A stretch of DNA of 64,000 nt from Schlesneria paludicola DSM 18645 (lineage in GTDB: Bacteria; Planctomycetota; Planctomycetia; Planctomycetales; Planctomycetaceae). Both the position numbers and the translations under genes were made by a program. Below, in pieces: positions 35,296-45,791 of the stretch. Under the pieces are notes generated by a model. That model was not told the DNA's origin and searched no databases. It was given only the letters and a program-made list of their open reading frames with translations. How positions within the stretch are numbered: the stretch's first letter is position 1; each line of letters starts with the position of its first letter. The stretch lies in assembly GCF_000255655.1 (NCBI RefSeq), contig NZ_JH636434.1:1101963-1165962 (forward strand). Direction: 5' to 3'.

Positions 35296-36081
35296 TCAGG
35301 GGCCATCGGGCCGGGGAGTTGGCGCGGGGACATCTGACCGCAACGAAGGGACCGTGTTGACCGGCGACGTTGGAATGGGGTCGGTCGTTCGCAGCAAGTT
35401 CCAGCCAGTCTCGGTGACTTTGAACTTGAACGTCCCAGGGCTTAGCGTATAACGGACTTCACCCGCTGATCCGCCGCTGTCGAAATGAACGATCCAGTTC
35501 CGATCATTCTCAACCACCTGGGCAAACCCTTCTTTGATCACGAAATCAGAGTCGTTTAGCCGGTATCGAACTTCTCCGCCCGATCCGGGTGGATTCAGAA
35601 TCGTAATGCGACCAGGGATTGGCGCCGGTTGCCCCCCCATCCCGGGCACCACGTTCTGCGGTGGTCGTCCAACGACGATCGGTTGCGCGGGCACCGCCCC
35701 CTGAACGATCGTCGTTCCCGGAACGATCGCCGTTGCGGGTGCGGACGAGTAAATGAACGATCCGTTCGACCAATAACCCGGCCGACCGCCATAGGTTGTC
35801 GAGTAGTTTACTGAGGGATAGCCCGTTCCGGGATAGGCAGGAAGTGTGCGAGCCCCATTGTCATAGACACCCACCGCGCCGGTGTGATGCCCGTGCAGAT
35901 CGATATGATGCCCTGCGTCGTCGACGCGGTGCCCCATGGCATCATGATGGTGATGAGTCGTATGTCGGTGTTGATGATAGTGGGAATGATACTGAGCCTG
36001 TGCTGCCTGATCGCCCCACGCGCCGACCAACCCCAACGACGCCGCGACGGCGAGTGCCTTAAAACCCAGACGTGTTGACAT
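35296..36081 (-). CDS. Secreted histidine-rich protein
   Basis: A 261-residue protein with a signal peptide (MSTRLGFKALAVAASLGLVG, AWG). The mature N-terminus is very histidine-rich (HSHYHQHRHTTHHHHDAMGH, then HHIDLHGHHTG), suggesting metal binding. A Gly/Tyr/Pro-rich middle is followed by a C-terminal pair of similar beta segments, GEVRYRLNDSDFVIKEGFAQ and GEVRYTLSPGTFKFKVTETG, i.e. a duplicated unit beginning GEVRY. AAAAGGG sits 6 nt before ATG 36081, preferred over the ATG at 36087. Metal storage or sensing is inference from composition only. Confidence 0.72.
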   Translation of the reverse strand: MSTRLGFKALAVAASLGLVGAWGDQAAQAQYHSHYHQHRHTTHHHHDAMGHRVDDAGHHIDLHGHHTGAVGVYDNGARTLPAYPGTGYPSVNYSTTYGGRPGYWSNGSFIYSSAPATAIVPGTTIVQGAVPAQPIVVGRPPQNVVPGMGGQPAPIPGRITILNPPGSGGEVRYRLNDSDFVIKEGFAQVVENDRNWIVHFDSGGSAGEVRYTLSPGTFKFKVTETGWNLLRTTDPIPTSPVNTVPSLRSDVPAPTPRPDGP

Positions 36082-36375
36082 GCCCATCCCTTTTCTGTGC
36101 CGAAGCCGCATTGTCATTCCGTGTTCCCGGTCAGGTCACCTGTGAACCAGACGATGCGAGAAGATCATCACCTGTCAATTTCGCAAGGTATTCGTCTTCA
36201 TCAGAAAATGCAATATGCCGCTGCTCCAGCGAATCTCGTGTCGCTCTGAATGCCCAACAAACAGAAGGATCGAACGTCCGTTGGATCGATCCAGCACCGC
36301 AACCGTTGGAACTGTTCAACGACCGCGAATTTGAATGATCTGACGAGACGTCTGGCCCCGGTCAAAGCCAGCGAC

Positions 36376-37506
36376 TTATCCGGCCATCAATGGCTCGCCG
36401 ACGGTCCAGCTCGCACCGTCGCGTAAGACTTTTCGGTAGAGCGTATCGCGTTCGACGGGTTCACGTCCCGACTCGCGAATCAGGCGGTGAAGATGCTCGA
36501 CGCTGAGACCTTCAGGGGTCTTCGCACCCGCGTCGTGATAGATGATTTCATGAACGACGGTGCCGTCCAGATCGTCCGCTCCGAATCCCAACGCGACCTG
36601 CGCAATTTGTTCGCCCAGCATGATCCAATATGCTTTGATGTGGTCGAAGTTGTCGAGCATGATGCGGGACAAGGCGATCATCCGCAGGTCCATCGAACCA
36701 GTCGGTTTGTGAATCTGGTCAAGCCCGGTGTTCTCGGGATGAAAGGCCAATGGAATGAACGTCTGAAATCCAGCGGTCTCGTCCTGTAGGTCGCGTAATC
36801 GACAGAGATGGTCGATCCGATGCTTCGCCTGTTCCAGATGCCCATAGAGCATCGTCGCGTTGGAACGCAGTCCCGCTTGGTGAGCGGCACGATGCACGGC
36901 GATCCAATTTGTCGCATCGGCCTTGTGTTCGCAAAGCTGGTCACGGATTTCCGGATGAAAGATTTCGGCTCCCCCCCCCGGCATGCTGCCCAGCCCCGCA
37001 TCGACGAGTTCCTTCAGAACCCATTCAATCGGCTGTTTGGTGATAAAGCTGAACCAGCCAATTTCGACGGCCGTCCACGCCTTGATATGGATTTCGGGAC
37101 AGGTCTCGTGCAGCACGCGTACGATGTTCAGGTACCAGTCAAACTTCTTCTGATGGTGCAGTCCGCCGACGACGTGAATCTCAGTCGCGCCGTTCGAGCG
37201 TGCTTCCAGCACTCGCTCGCGGATCATGTCATCGGTGAAGACGTAGGCTTTCTCGGCCCGAAGATCGGCCCGAAACGCGCAGAACCGACAGCGGTAGACG
37301 CAAACGTTGGTCGGATTCAAATGGACGTTCGTGTTGTAGTACGCGAAATTGCCGTTCTTACGCTCACGAACGTGGTTCGCCATGCGTCCAAGGGTCAGCA
37401 GGTCGGCGCGTTCGTCCAGGAAAATCCCTTCGTCGAACGTGATTCGCTCGCCCGAGTACACCTTCTGTTCAATCCGGTTCAGCGTGTCGTCAGTCATGGC
37501 ATCCAT
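36376..37506 (-). CDS. mqnE: Aminodeoxyfutalosine synthase (radical SAM)
   Basis: The radical SAM enzyme of the futalosine route to menaquinone; it joins 3-[(1-carboxyvinyl)oxy]benzoate to S-adenosylmethionine to give aminodeoxyfutalosine. The 376-residue protein has the cluster motif CVYRCRFCAF (CxxxCxxC) in VHLNPTNVCVYRCRFCAF, followed by EIHVVGGLHHQKKFDWYLNI, HIKAWTAVEIGWFSF, GGGAEIFHPEIRDQLCEHKA, TMLYGHLEQAKHRIDHLCRL and TFIPLAFHPENTGL, typical of MqnE rather than MqnC. Cytosolic. It indicates menaquinone-based respiration by this pathway; the other mqn genes are not here. Start ATG 37506 or 37497. Confidence 0.92.
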   Translation of the reverse strand: MDAMTDDTLNRIEQKVYSGERITFDEGIFLDERADLLTLGRMANHVRERKNGNFAYYNTNVHLNPTNVCVYRCRFCAFRADLRAEKAYVFTDDMIRERVLEARSNGATEIHVVGGLHHQKKFDWYLNIVRVLHETCPEIHIKAWTAVEIGWFSFITKQPIEWVLKELVDAGLGSMPGGGAEIFHPEIRDQLCEHKADATNWIAVHRAAHQAGLRSNATMLYGHLEQAKHRIDHLCRLRDLQDETAGFQTFIPLAFHPENTGLDQIHKPTGSMDLRMIALSRIMLDNFDHIKAYWIMLGEQIAQVALGFGADDLDGTVVHEIIYHDAGAKTPEGLSVEHLHRLIRESGREPVERDTLYRKVLRDGASWTVGEPLMAG

Positions 37507-37845
37507 GAATCAAAAGTAACAAGTCGATTTTTGAAATTTCCGTGCAGGTATCGTAGTGTCTGACAGGAAAATCGGCCACCCGTCAGCCGATTGGCCGCGC
37601 TCATGGGACCGACCTTTCTTCGGGATATCCGACCATGCCGCACGATGACAGACGAGTGCCATCGAACCCGCGCACGGTTTCCCACCTGATGTGCTGCCAG
37701 CAAGGCGAATTTGCGATCATCCAGGTATGATTGCCGATGGTGAACGTGGGCGATTCAGGCGCGTCTCATCGGATGCCTTTCCAAATCGGAAATCATGACG
37801 GCAGGGCCAGCGGTTGTGCGATTCAAAGCTTGAGGAACAGACGGC

Positions 37846-38229
37846 GTGAAACAACCCAGTTTTGGAAGGAGTCTCTTACACGCCATTAACGGACTGGCGT
37901 TTACCGTCCGAACGCAACGAAATGCCAAGATTCACGTCGTGTTTGGTTCCCTCGTGCTGATCATGGCCGTCTGGCTACAGCTTGACCTGCAACAAATCAG
38001 CATTTTGATCCTGACGATTGGCGGGGTCATCGCGGGTGAAACCATTAATACCACGGTCGAGGCCGTCGTCGATCTTTTGTCGCCCGAATTTCACGAGCGG
38101 GCGAAGATCGCCAAGGACGTTTCTGCGGGCGCCGTCTTGATCCTGAGTCTCGCCGCAATTCTTGTCGGGCTGCTAACAATGGGACCGCCGCTATGGGAAC
38201 GCGTCAGCCAGTTTACACGCGGTGGATGA
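37846..38229 (+). CDS. dgkA: Diacylglycerol/undecaprenol kinase (DgkA family)
   Basis: A 127-residue integral membrane kinase. It starts at GTG 37846 with GAGGA upstream. The family layout is visible: an amphipathic opening GRSLLHAINGLAFTVRTQRN, NAKIHVVFGSLVLIMAVWLQ as helix 1, ISILILTIGGVIAGETINTT as helix 2 with the signature ETINTTVEAVVDLL, then VKDVSAGAV-type KDVSAGAVLILSLAAILVGL as helix 3. Gram-positive-type enzymes phosphorylate undecaprenol, and proteobacterial ones phosphorylate diacylglycerol; sequence alone does not decide. The substrate is a membrane lipid recycled in envelope synthesis. Confidence 0.9.
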   Translation: MKQPSFGRSLLHAINGLAFTVRTQRNAKIHVVFGSLVLIMAVWLQLDLQQISILILTIGGVIAGETINTTVEAVVDLLSPEFHERAKIAKDVSAGAVLILSLAAILVGLLTMGPPLWERVSQFTRGG

Positions 38230-38400
38230 CAGAACGATGCCGCGAGCGATTGATCCGCTTGGGTCTCGTCACCTCTGCGGCCGGTGATTCCTCGTTGTCA
38301 GGCTCCTGCTTTTGATGGTGCCATCGTTGAGATTTTCCTCACTCAGGGAGGAGATGTGCGCACAATCTCCATCCCTCTGACCACCACAACGTGGTGGCGT

Positions 38401-38617
38401 GAACAAGCCGAGGTGCGCGATCGTTTCGATCGCTCTCCTGGGCTTCACCATCGCCAAAACTCTGCCCTGGCAGGGCAAAAGAACGATCCAAGTCGGGTCA
38501 TCGAATCGATCGCTTCCTGCCGCTCTTGACGGAGCGGCGAGTACAGAGCGGCGAATCTTGTGGAGTTCCGTCACCCAGGGCAGCGATCGAAGCGATCACA
38601 GACCTGGGCTTTTACCC
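38401..38617. repeat. Pair of inverted degenerate repeat copies
   Basis: The reverse complement of 38401-38441 reads CCAGGAGAGCGATCGAAACG then ATCGCGCACCTCGGCTTGTT. The segment 38574-38617 reads CCCAGGGCAGCGATCGAAGC then GATCACAGACCTGGGCTTTT. Aligned, they share AGCGATCGAA(A/G)CGATC, ACCT(C/G)GGCTT and flanking bases. Confidence 0.5.
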
Positions 38618-38870
38618 GTCCGCGCCCACTCCGGGAAGGAAGAGCTCACACGCAACCGATCGTCACTCGCAACAGGGCTGCGAAGTTTTCATGTCGATGA
38701 CACAAACTGCGCAACTTCAAAAGCGGCAGGTTGGGGATGCTTCCGACGATCCGATCTCTGCAGAACCGGAGAACTCGCTGAGCGCCACTCCGACGCACTC
38801 AAGCCATTTCCGGTCGATTATTTTAATTCGATTCACGGCGATTGAAGGGAAGCTGAGCTTAAGAGGAAGC

Positions 38871-38893
38871 GTTCCCAAACAGAGTTTGGGAAC
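38871..38893. repeat. REP-like palindrome
   Basis: GTTCCCAAAC-AGA-GTTTGGGAAC is a perfect 10-bp inverted repeat with a 3-nt loop. The form GTTCCCAA...TTGGGAAC resembles short dispersed palindromes seen in planctomycete and cyanobacterial genomes. It is 39 nt past the nusB stop, and could also be a transcript-end hairpin. Confidence 0.55.
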
Positions 38894-38931
38894 GAGGGAA
38901 CGTGACAGAAAACTTCCTCGCAAAGTGCGAA

Positions 38932-39399
38932 CTATTCTGCGGCATCGATCGCGGGTTGGTCGTCTTCGCTGGGGCTGGCCTTCGGCGCTGCTCGCTTTGC
39001 TGAAGGCACCAACTTGTCGAGAATCCCATTGACGAATGAAGCCGATTGGGCCGATCCGAAGCTTTTTGCCAATTCCAACGCTTCGTCGATCACGACGGGG
39101 TGCGGCGTGTCGGTGTACAGCAGTTCGAAGGCCCCCAGGCGAATCGCATTTCGATCGGTCGGCGGCATCCGGCCGAGCGTCCAATTCGCAGCCACCGATT
39201 CGATCTTCTGATCGATCATCTTTTGCGATTCGATCGTCCCAGCGAACAGACTCCAGGCGAAGCGACACATTTGCTCGTTGTTTTCGAGCATTTCGCGAAT
39301 CTGCTCGCGGATCATGTCGGGCGACACGTCGGGGTTCAGATCCTTCTGAAACAGCATTTGCAACGCGACTTCGCGGGCTTGATGGCGGCGGGGGGACAT
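38932..39399 (-). CDS. nusB: Transcription antitermination factor NusB
   Basis: A 155-residue all-helical RNA-binding protein that with NusE (S10) binds boxA during rRNA antitermination. The family pattern is clear: RRHQAREVALQMLFQKDLNP at the start, LFAGTIESQKMIDQKIESVA, NWTLGRMPPTDRNAIRLGAF, ELLYTDTPHPVVIDEALELA and KSFGSAQSASFVNGILDKL near the C-terminus, followed by a short charged tail (about 20 residues) beyond the usual end. It lies 146 nt downstream of ribH in the same orientation, an arrangement common in bacteria, so cotranscription is likely. Confidence 0.93.
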   Translation of the reverse strand: MSPRRHQAREVALQMLFQKDLNPDVSPDMIREQIREMLENNEQMCRFAWSLFAGTIESQKMIDQKIESVAANWTLGRMPPTDRNAIRLGAFELLYTDTPHPVVIDEALELAKSFGSAQSASFVNGILDKLVPSAKRAAPKASPSEDDQPAIDAAE

Positions 39400-39545
39400 T
39401 CAGGTGCTCAACGGAAGACTAGGCAGTTTTGGCGGGACCGACACGATTATAGCTGCAGAATCAGGCGGGAGGGGGTCAAATCTGAAGAAAGCGAATCCGA
39501 CTTGCGGGAACAACGGCTCCGCAAGTTCGGAATTCGAAGCAAAGC

Positions 39546-40049
39546 TCAGAGCCCTTGCGACTTCATTATCGCGAGCAGATTGATCATTTCGATCGCTGCC
39601 ACAGACGCTTCGATCCCTTTATTGCCCGCCTTACCACCCGCTCGATCGAGTGCCTGATCCATCGACTGGCATGTCAGCACGCCAAACGTGACCGGCACGC
39701 CACTCGACAGCGACGACTGCATGATTGCGGACGCCATCGGGTGGTTTATGTACTCGTGGTGCGAGGTTTCGCCCTGAATGACGGCCCCTAAACAGACAAC
39801 CGCGGCGAATTGGCCACTGTCGGCCAGGCGTTTCGCCGGCAACGGGATTTCGAATGACCCGGGAACTCGAACGACCGTAATCCGATCATCAGACAGCCCA
39901 TGTCGACGAAACGTGTCGATGGCTCCAGACAGCAACCGGTCGGTCACGAGATCATTAAAACGCGACACGACGATCGCCACGCGGACATTTCCGAGCAGCA
40001 GCGATCCTTCCAGAACATTAGGCGTCAACGGCATTTTTAGGACGGTCAT
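39546..40049 (-). CDS. ribH: 6,7-dimethyl-8-ribityllumazine synthase
   Basis: Penultimate enzyme of riboflavin synthesis, condensing the ribitylaminouracil intermediate with dihydroxybutanone phosphate. The 167-residue protein has [60 protein letters not shown] with the GETSHHEY active-site segment (catalytic His), [20 protein letters not shown] and [16 protein letters not shown]. These are the full set of family motifs; such proteins form 60-mer or pentameric shells. The first of two possible starts is used (ATG 40049; another at 40034); neither has a strong Shine-Dalgarno. nusB follows. Confidence 0.95.
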   Translation of the reverse strand: MTVLKMPLTPNVLEGSLLLGNVRVAIVVSRFNDLVTDRLLSGAIDTFRRHGLSDDRITVVRVPGSFEIPLPAKRLADSGQFAAVVCLGAVIQGETSHHEYINHPMASAIMQSSLSSGVPVTFGVLTCQSMDQALDRAGGKAGNKGIEASVAAIEMINLLAIMKSQGL

Positions 40050-40164
40050 TCAGCGAAAGGTGGTATGGTCGCGGTAAGAGATCTCAATGATTATTCAGGA
40101 TTACGCCCAAGACTCAAGCATGAATGCAATTCTGCTCGTGGAAGACGACAGGGTGCCAGACTTT

Positions 40165-40662
40165 TCAGGCCGATTTCGCAGGGGCTTTCGCGACTCGCGG
40201 CTTGCGGAGAAACAGATAGGCGGACAGGAGAATCAGGGGGGTAACGATGGCAGGATAGGGAATCACCAAGTACCAAACTCCGTGGGAACCGATGTCGTCT
40301 TCGACGAGTTCAAGATAGCCGACTCCCTGTAGTTTCCAGCTCCATTGAATGAATGAACTGTCCAGCAATTCGGCCAATCCATCAGTAATCGACCGAGCGA
40401 TTGGATTCGACGCACGGAATGTTGTCAAATGTGGCAGCATCCGACATCCGGTTGGGACACTTATCGCCCCGACTCGCGATGTCAAAAGCAACCCGCGTTT
40501 CCAGGACATTAAGATCGCCGAATCTGTGGCGTCATAAAATGCCGGAAAGACGACGATATCAAAGAAACTCTGGCTTCTCACCCAGCCCGCCATGAACACG
40601 CAGGCCACCAACAGCGTCACGACGCCCAGTTTGCGTTTCCAACTGCGGAAGTCGCGTCCCAC
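40165..40662 (-). CDS. Planctomycete small membrane protein of unknown function
   Basis: A 165-residue protein with two membrane segments, an N-terminal one after basic residues (SWKRKLGVVTLLVACVFMAG, WVRS) and a C-terminal one (YLVIPYPAIVTPLILLSAYL) followed by a basic tail (RKPRVAKAPAKSA). The KRK(L/V)G..TL...CV...GWVRS opening and closing IPLxLxSAYLLL are, as far as I recall, shared by many short planctomycete proteins. The segment between is likely extracytoplasmic. Start GTG 40662 with GGGAG upstream. No function can be proposed. Confidence 0.68.
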   Translation of the reverse strand: MGRDFRSWKRKLGVVTLLVACVFMAGWVRSQSFFDIVVFPAFYDATDSAILMSWKRGLLLTSRVGAISVPTGCRMLPHLTTFRASNPIARSITDGLAELLDSSFIQWSWKLQGVGYLELVEDDIGSHGVWYLVIPYPAIVTPLILLSAYLFLRKPRVAKAPAKSA

Positions 40663-40743
40663 GATTCTGGCACTCCCGGAGACGTCAGCGGCGACACGCC
40701 GGCGACCTTACGGGATTCGGCCGGTCGCCTGACGCCAGCTTGA

Positions 40744-40760
40744 GCCAGCAAACGGCTGGC
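40744..40760. other. Small intergenic hairpin between rho and the small membrane protein gene
   Basis: GCCAGC-AAACG-GCTGGC, arms perfect over 6 bp. No U-run on either side. It may be an mRNA end structure after rho or part of a dispersed repeat. Confidence 0.35.
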
Positions 40761-40896
40761 TACGGTTCCAGCGTCGTCTTGACATCTTGACGACGACCGA
40801 CTTAAGACCGCGGTCGAAGTCGCTGCACGCAGTGAGGTTGCTGCGTACGGCAACGAACGTCAAAGACGATTCCGTTGTCCAAATTCATCGCGTTCG

Positions 40897-42438
40897 TTAG
40901 CTCAGATTCATCGTCATCAGGAATTCGTCATTGGACTTGGTGCGGCGCATACGGCTGACCAGCAATTCCATCGCTTCGACCGGATTCATGTCATTGAGTA
41001 CGCGCCGTAGCAACCAGACGCGTCGCAATTCTTCTTCGGTCAGCAGCAGTTCTTCACGACGAGTACCGGACTTGTTGACGTCGATCGCGGGCCAGACGCG
41101 TTTTTCGACCATCCGGCGATCCAGATGCAGTTCGGTGTTGCCGGTCCCTTTGAACTCTTCAAAAATCACGTCGTCCATTTTGCTGCCAGTATCGACCAGC
41201 GCGGTGGCGACGATCGTCAGGCTGCCGCCTTCTTCCACGTTTCGGGCCGCACCGAAAAATCGCTTGGGATGCTGCAGCGCATTGGCGTCAACACCACCTG
41301 TCAGGATCTTGCCCGAATGCGGACATTCCGTGTTCCAGGCGCGGGCAAGCCGCGTGATGGAGTCCAGGAAAATCACGACATGCTGGCCATACTCGACCAT
41401 GCGCTTGGCTTTTTCGATGACCATTTCCGAAACTTGAATGTGTCGGCTGGGTGGTTCATCGAACGTACTGCTGATGACTTCGCAATTCTTGCCTTTGACC
41501 TGACGTTCCATGTCCGTCACTTCTTCGGGACGCTCGTCGATCAACAGCACGATGACGTAGACTTCCGGGTCGGCCGCAAGCACGGCTTTGGCAAGCTTCT
41601 GCAGCAGGATCGTCTTACCGGCTTTCGGAGGAGACACGATCAATCCACGTTGCCCCATCCCGATCGGCGCCACCATGTCGACAACGCGCGTGCTCAGTTC
41701 CGCCGGATCAGAGCATAGTTTCAACCGACGGGTCGGATGGAGCGGCGTCAGATCGTCGAAGAAGACCTTCTCGGTCAGCAGATTCGGATCTTCGCTGTTG
41801 ATGGCCTCAACGCGCAGCAGCGCGAAATAGCGTTCGTTTTCTTTGGGAGGTCGGATCTGGCCCGCGACCATGGCTCCGTTCCGCAACCCGAATCGGCGGA
41901 TCTGGCTGGGGGAAACATAAATGTCGTCGGGGCAGGGCAGATAATGATAATCGGCCGCACGCAAAAATCCGAAGCCGTCTTGCAGGATTTCGAGCGTCCC
42001 TTCGCCGAACATCAGCCCGTTCATTTTCGTCCTCTCTTTGAGGATCTTGAAAATGAGATCTTGCTTCTTGAGGCCGGTGTATTCGGTGATGTTCTCTTTC
42101 TTGGCGAGAACGATCAGGTCCTTCATCGTCAACCGCTGCAATTCGGCGATATGAATATCGGTATCGCCCCGCTTGATCTCTTCGTAGCGTTCGTCCGCGA
42201 CGAAGTGGCTCGAGTCATCGTCTTCATCATCGTCGAATGGCGCGGCGGGAGGAGTCGCATCGCGGGCGGCCGCGTCACGAGACGCCGCATCTCGGGAAAC
42301 CGAAGCTTCCCGTGCCAACGGACCTTCCCGATGCATCGAGGCGGACAGCGGGCCTGCTTCAGGAGCTTCCCAATCCGCCGAAGGGGAACCAGCCGCGGGT
42401 GTCGAACGGGGATAAGACGGTCGGGGCTTCATGTTCAT
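40897..42438 (-). CDS. rho: Transcription termination factor Rho
   Basis: A hexameric RNA helicase that ends transcription. The 513-residue protein has an extra N-terminal region of about 90 residues, rich in Pro, Ser, Ala and Asp, with short repeats ([14 protein letters not shown]) and an acidic cluster ([11 protein letters not shown]). The standard body follows: Rho N domain ([20 protein letters not shown]), RNA-binding fold ([39 protein letters not shown]), Walker [53 protein letters not shown], and the C-terminal [15 protein letters not shown]. The extension is absent from the E. coli protein; such extensions occur in several phyla. ATG 42438 has little Shine-Dalgarno. Confidence 0.96.
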   Translation of the reverse strand: MNMKPRPSYPRSTPAAGSPSADWEAPEAGPLSASMHREGPLAREASVSRDAASRDAAARDATPPAAPFDDDEDDDSSHFVADERYEEIKRGDTDIHIAELQRLTMKDLIVLAKKENITEYTGLKKQDLIFKILKERTKMNGLMFGEGTLEILQDGFGFLRAADYHYLPCPDDIYVSPSQIRRFGLRNGAMVAGQIRPPKENERYFALLRVEAINSEDPNLLTEKVFFDDLTPLHPTRRLKLCSDPAELSTRVVDMVAPIGMGQRGLIVSPPKAGKTILLQKLAKAVLAADPEVYVIVLLIDERPEEVTDMERQVKGKNCEVISSTFDEPPSRHIQVSEMVIEKAKRMVEYGQHVVIFLDSITRLARAWNTECPHSGKILTGGVDANALQHPKRFFGAARNVEEGGSLTIVATALVDTGSKMDDVIFEEFKGTGNTELHLDRRMVEKRVWPAIDVNKSGTRREELLLTEEELRRVWLLRRVLNDMNPVEAMELLVSRMRRTKSNDEFLMTMNLS

Positions 42439-42809
42439 GATAGTTTTAGAAACATCGATAGTAGGGTGGGAAGAGATCCATCACGCGTAATGTCGTTGAC
42501 GGAATCGTTTCGACATCCGCATCGCGATCACAGTGAACTTGTGTCGGTTATTTTCGTGGAGCAGGCCCGAAAATATGACGTAGCGAGGTAAATCAGAGTT
42601 CGTCTTCGCACACCCGGTTGGGTTGAAAGGGATAAAGCAGTATTTCGACTGATTGGAAGTTTATGGAAGTTCAACCATGGAGGGTGACTCATCGGCAGCA
42701 GAATTGTTTTGGCAATTTCTTGACAGGATTGCAACAGTGAAATTCAGACTTTTGAAGATTCTTAGAAAAGGACTGAATCATTCTGAAACTCACCTTGCAT
42801 AGACGACAG
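42439..42809. other. Spacer between mutS and rho
   Basis: About 370 nt, more A+T-rich than the neighbours, presumably holding the rho promoter and leader. No gene, no strong hairpin and no repeat noticed. Confidence 0.4.
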
Positions 42810-45491
42810 TCACTTGACTTGCTGTCGCAATCGATGCAGTTCCTGAAGTGCGGCAAGCGGAGTCAATTCGTTGACGTTCAGTTGTCGCAACTCATCAATG
42901 ATCGGATGTTCCTCATCTGCGAACAATGCCAACTGAAATTCACGTTTCTGTTGCGTACGACGTGCCGGAACCTTCGTTTTTCCGGAGTCGTCCAGATGAT
43001 CATCTTCCAATGTTTTCAGAATAATTTTCGCTCGTTCGAGCACAGCGCGCGGCACACCCGCTAACTGTGCGACATGGATGCCGTAACTTTTGTCTGCCGC
43101 TCCTGGAACGATCTTATGTAGAAAAATGACGTCATCAGCATCTTCACGCACCGCCACGTTCCAGTTGGTGCACTGCTTTAATGATTCTGTGAGTTGAGTC
43201 AACTCATGATAGTGTGTCGCAAACATGGTGCGACAATTTGTCACATCATGTAAGTACTCTGTAATGGCCCAGGCGAGCGAAATTCCGTCATATGTACTTG
43301 TACCACGACCAATTTCATCCAAAATCACCAAACTGTGCTTCGTTGCCGCGTTGAGGATTCGCGCAGTTTCTGTCATTTCAACCATAAACGTACTTTGGCC
43401 CTTGCCCAGTTCGTCACTGGCCCCAACGCGTGCAAAAACGCGATCGGCAATCCCAATCGACGCTGCGGCGGCGGGAACAAATGACCCCATCTGGGCCATG
43501 ATCGTGATCAATGCGGCCTGCCGAATGTAAGTGCTCTTACCGGCCATATTTGGGCCCGTAATCAACTGCATCAGCCCCGTCGGATAATCCGCCGTTGATG
43601 CTGCCAATCCCGCTTGCGCATCGGCGCCGTTCGCCTTAATCGGAACATTCGCTGCGCCCATGCGCACATCATTTGGAACGAACTCGCCACTTGGTTTTAG
43701 GCGATCGAGGACCGGATGCCGACCTTCGCGGATGTCGAGAACCGGTTCGATCGAGATCTGCGGACGGCAATATCCAGCCCGCACGGCCAACGTCGACAGG
43801 CCTGCGAGCGTATCGACCTCGGCCAGCACTTCCGCAATGTCTCGCAGTCGCGCCGCCTGCACCGCCACTCGTTCCCGCAACGCGTTAAACAACTCTTGTT
43901 CCAACTGAACCGCTTGCCCTTCGGCACGCAGGACTTTCTCTTCGTACTCCTTCAGTTGCGGCGTGATGAATCGCTCGTAGTTTTTCAGGGTCTGCTTGCG
44001 AATGTAATCGGCAGGAACCTTCTCGGCCTGTGCGGCAGTGCATTCCAGGTAATATCCGAAGACCTTGTTGAATCCGACTTTCAAATTCGGAATGCCCGTC
44101 CGCGTGATTTCCTCGGACTGGTACTTGGTAATCCAGTCTTTCCCCCCGCGCGCCAAATCGCGCCATTCATCAAGCTGCGAATGATAGCCGGGACGAATCA
44201 TCCCACCGTCACTCGTCAGCATCGGCGGTTCATCGACCAGCGCCGACTCAATATCCGCCCGAATTTCGGGACAAAGATCGAGTCGATCTTCCAGTTCAAT
44301 CAGTCGCCGAGCCGCACGCCCCGACAACTTCGCCTTGAGCTTGGGCAGCAGTGCCAGGGTTCGCGCCAGACACGCCAAATCGCGAGGTGAGCATCGTCCG
44401 GTGGCCACACGCGCCGTCAAACGCTGAAGGTCATAGGCTTCCTGCAACTGCTCACGCAGATCACGGCAAAAAACTGCGTCGGTTGTCAGCTCTTCAACAG
44501 CGTCGAGACGAAGGGTGATGCGTGTGGCATCTGTCAGTGGATTGGAAAGCCATTCGCCCAAAAGACGCGCGCCCATGGGCGTGACCGTTTCATCAATCAC
44601 GGCCAGTAAACTGCCTTCGCGTTGACCGTCTTTAAGCGTCCGAGTCAGTTCCAAGCTACGTCGCGTCGCTTCGTCGATCAGCAGGCTGGACCCGCGTCGA
44701 TAAGGCTCAAGCCTTGTGATATGACCCAAACCACTCTTCTGCGTTTCCTGAACGTATTCCAGCAGTGCCCCCGCTGCGGTCACTCCTGGAGTATCCTCAT
44801 CAATATCAAACCCCGACAACGTCCGCGTCTGGAACTGTTCAAGGAGTTTGCGTTTGCACTGTTCCAACGAAAAAGACCAGGGCGGCCGATCGCTGAGCAG
44901 CATTCCCGACATCTGGTTCAATGATTGGATCAGGGGAAGTTCGCGCGAGTTTTCCGGGATCAGACATTCTGCCGGGCGAATTCGGGCGATTTCATCAACG
45001 ACATGCTGGGCCGCAAGATCGGCCATCAAGAACCGACCGGTCGAAACTTCCAACCAGGCAAGTCCGCAAACATCCTTCGTCGGAAAAACGCATGCGAGAA
45101 AGTTGCTTTCGCGGGGATCAAGCAGCGAGTCTTCGGTCAATGTTCCCGGCGTCACAACGCGCGTCACATCCCGTTTGACAGGCCCCTTCGCAAGCTTCGG
45201 ATCTTCCATCTGTTCACAGATGGCTGCCCGGAATCCGGCGCGAACCAGCCGCTGCAGATAGCCGTCGAGTTGATGATAGGGAAATCCCGCCATCGGAATG
45301 GGATTCGGCGACCCCTTGTCGCGACTGGTCAACGTCAGCCCGATTGCCTTTGAGGCCACCACGGCGTCTTCGTAGAACAATTCGTAAAAGTCACCCATGC
45401 GAAATAGCAGAATGGCATGGGGATGTTGTGCTTTGACCTCGAGATACCGCTGCATCGCGGGCGTCGGAGTACGTTCAGATTGAGTCGTCAT
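42810..45491 (-). CDS. mutS: DNA mismatch repair protein MutS
   Basis: Recognises mismatches and starts repair. The 893-residue protein has the mismatch-contacting GDFYELF motif in [20 protein letters not shown] (Phe-x-Glu), the connector and lever regions ([35 protein letters not shown]), the clamp region [20 protein letters not shown], Walker [39 protein letters not shown], Walker [21 protein letters not shown], and [12 protein letters not shown]. Length is normal for MutS1. The frame stays open upstream to 45641, but homology starts at ATG 45491 ([20 protein letters not shown]). No mutL is nearby. It is divergent from the PSCyt1 gene. Confidence 0.97.
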   Translation of the reverse strand: MTTQSERTPTPAMQRYLEVKAQHPHAILLFRMGDFYELFYEDAVVASKAIGLTLTSRDKGSPNPIPMAGFPYHQLDGYLQRLVRAGFRAAICEQMEDPKLAKGPVKRDVTRVVTPGTLTEDSLLDPRESNFLACVFPTKDVCGLAWLEVSTGRFLMADLAAQHVVDEIARIRPAECLIPENSRELPLIQSLNQMSGMLLSDRPPWSFSLEQCKRKLLEQFQTRTLSGFDIDEDTPGVTAAGALLEYVQETQKSGLGHITRLEPYRRGSSLLIDEATRRSLELTRTLKDGQREGSLLAVIDETVTPMGARLLGEWLSNPLTDATRITLRLDAVEELTTDAVFCRDLREQLQEAYDLQRLTARVATGRCSPRDLACLARTLALLPKLKAKLSGRAARRLIELEDRLDLCPEIRADIESALVDEPPMLTSDGGMIRPGYHSQLDEWRDLARGGKDWITKYQSEEITRTGIPNLKVGFNKVFGYYLECTAAQAEKVPADYIRKQTLKNYERFITPQLKEYEEKVLRAEGQAVQLEQELFNALRERVAVQAARLRDIAEVLAEVDTLAGLSTLAVRAGYCRPQISIEPVLDIREGRHPVLDRLKPSGEFVPNDVRMGAANVPIKANGADAQAGLAASTADYPTGLMQLITGPNMAGKSTYIRQAALITIMAQMGSFVPAAAASIGIADRVFARVGASDELGKGQSTFMVEMTETARILNAATKHSLVILDEIGRGTSTYDGISLAWAITEYLHDVTNCRTMFATHYHELTQLTESLKQCTNWNVAVREDADDVIFLHKIVPGAADKSYGIHVAQLAGVPRAVLERAKIILKTLEDDHLDDSGKTKVPARRTQQKREFQLALFADEEHPIIDELRQLNVNELTPLAALQELHRLRQQVK

Positions 45492-45791
45492 AGGTGCGTC
45501 GTCGGATCGATTCGGAGGGCGGGATTCTGATTGGCCACACTCTAACGGTCTCAAACCCGCTCGCCCACCCTGTGCGCGACCCGAACCATCGATTCGACAT
45601 TCGCAATAGCGTCTGTTGATCTGGAACGTAGCGGATCGCAAAGACGCGAGGTGCTTTTGGAGGATTCACAAGGATTTCGCAGAGATTTTCGTTAGCAACG
45701 AGATCTCGTTGCGGGGACTTTCTTCTGGAAGTACCGTATTGGTGGCCACAACGGCCGCCGAACGATTTTGTGAGCAAGGCAGGTAAAAGGT

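Larger units (their letters stand above)
38230..38931. other. Long spacer with degenerate inverted repeats and a perfect palindrome
   Basis: About 700 nt without a believable gene, between dgkA and the end of nusB. It contains two related segments in opposite orientation (38401-38441 and 38574-38617) and a GTTCCCAAAC palindrome (38871-38893), listed separately. Confidence 0.5.

Noticed and set aside
38399..38845. Overlapping open frames in the dgkA-nusB spacer
   Set aside because: Several frames overlap on both strands, none has a recognisable start signal or domain, and the segment consists of degenerate repeat sequence.
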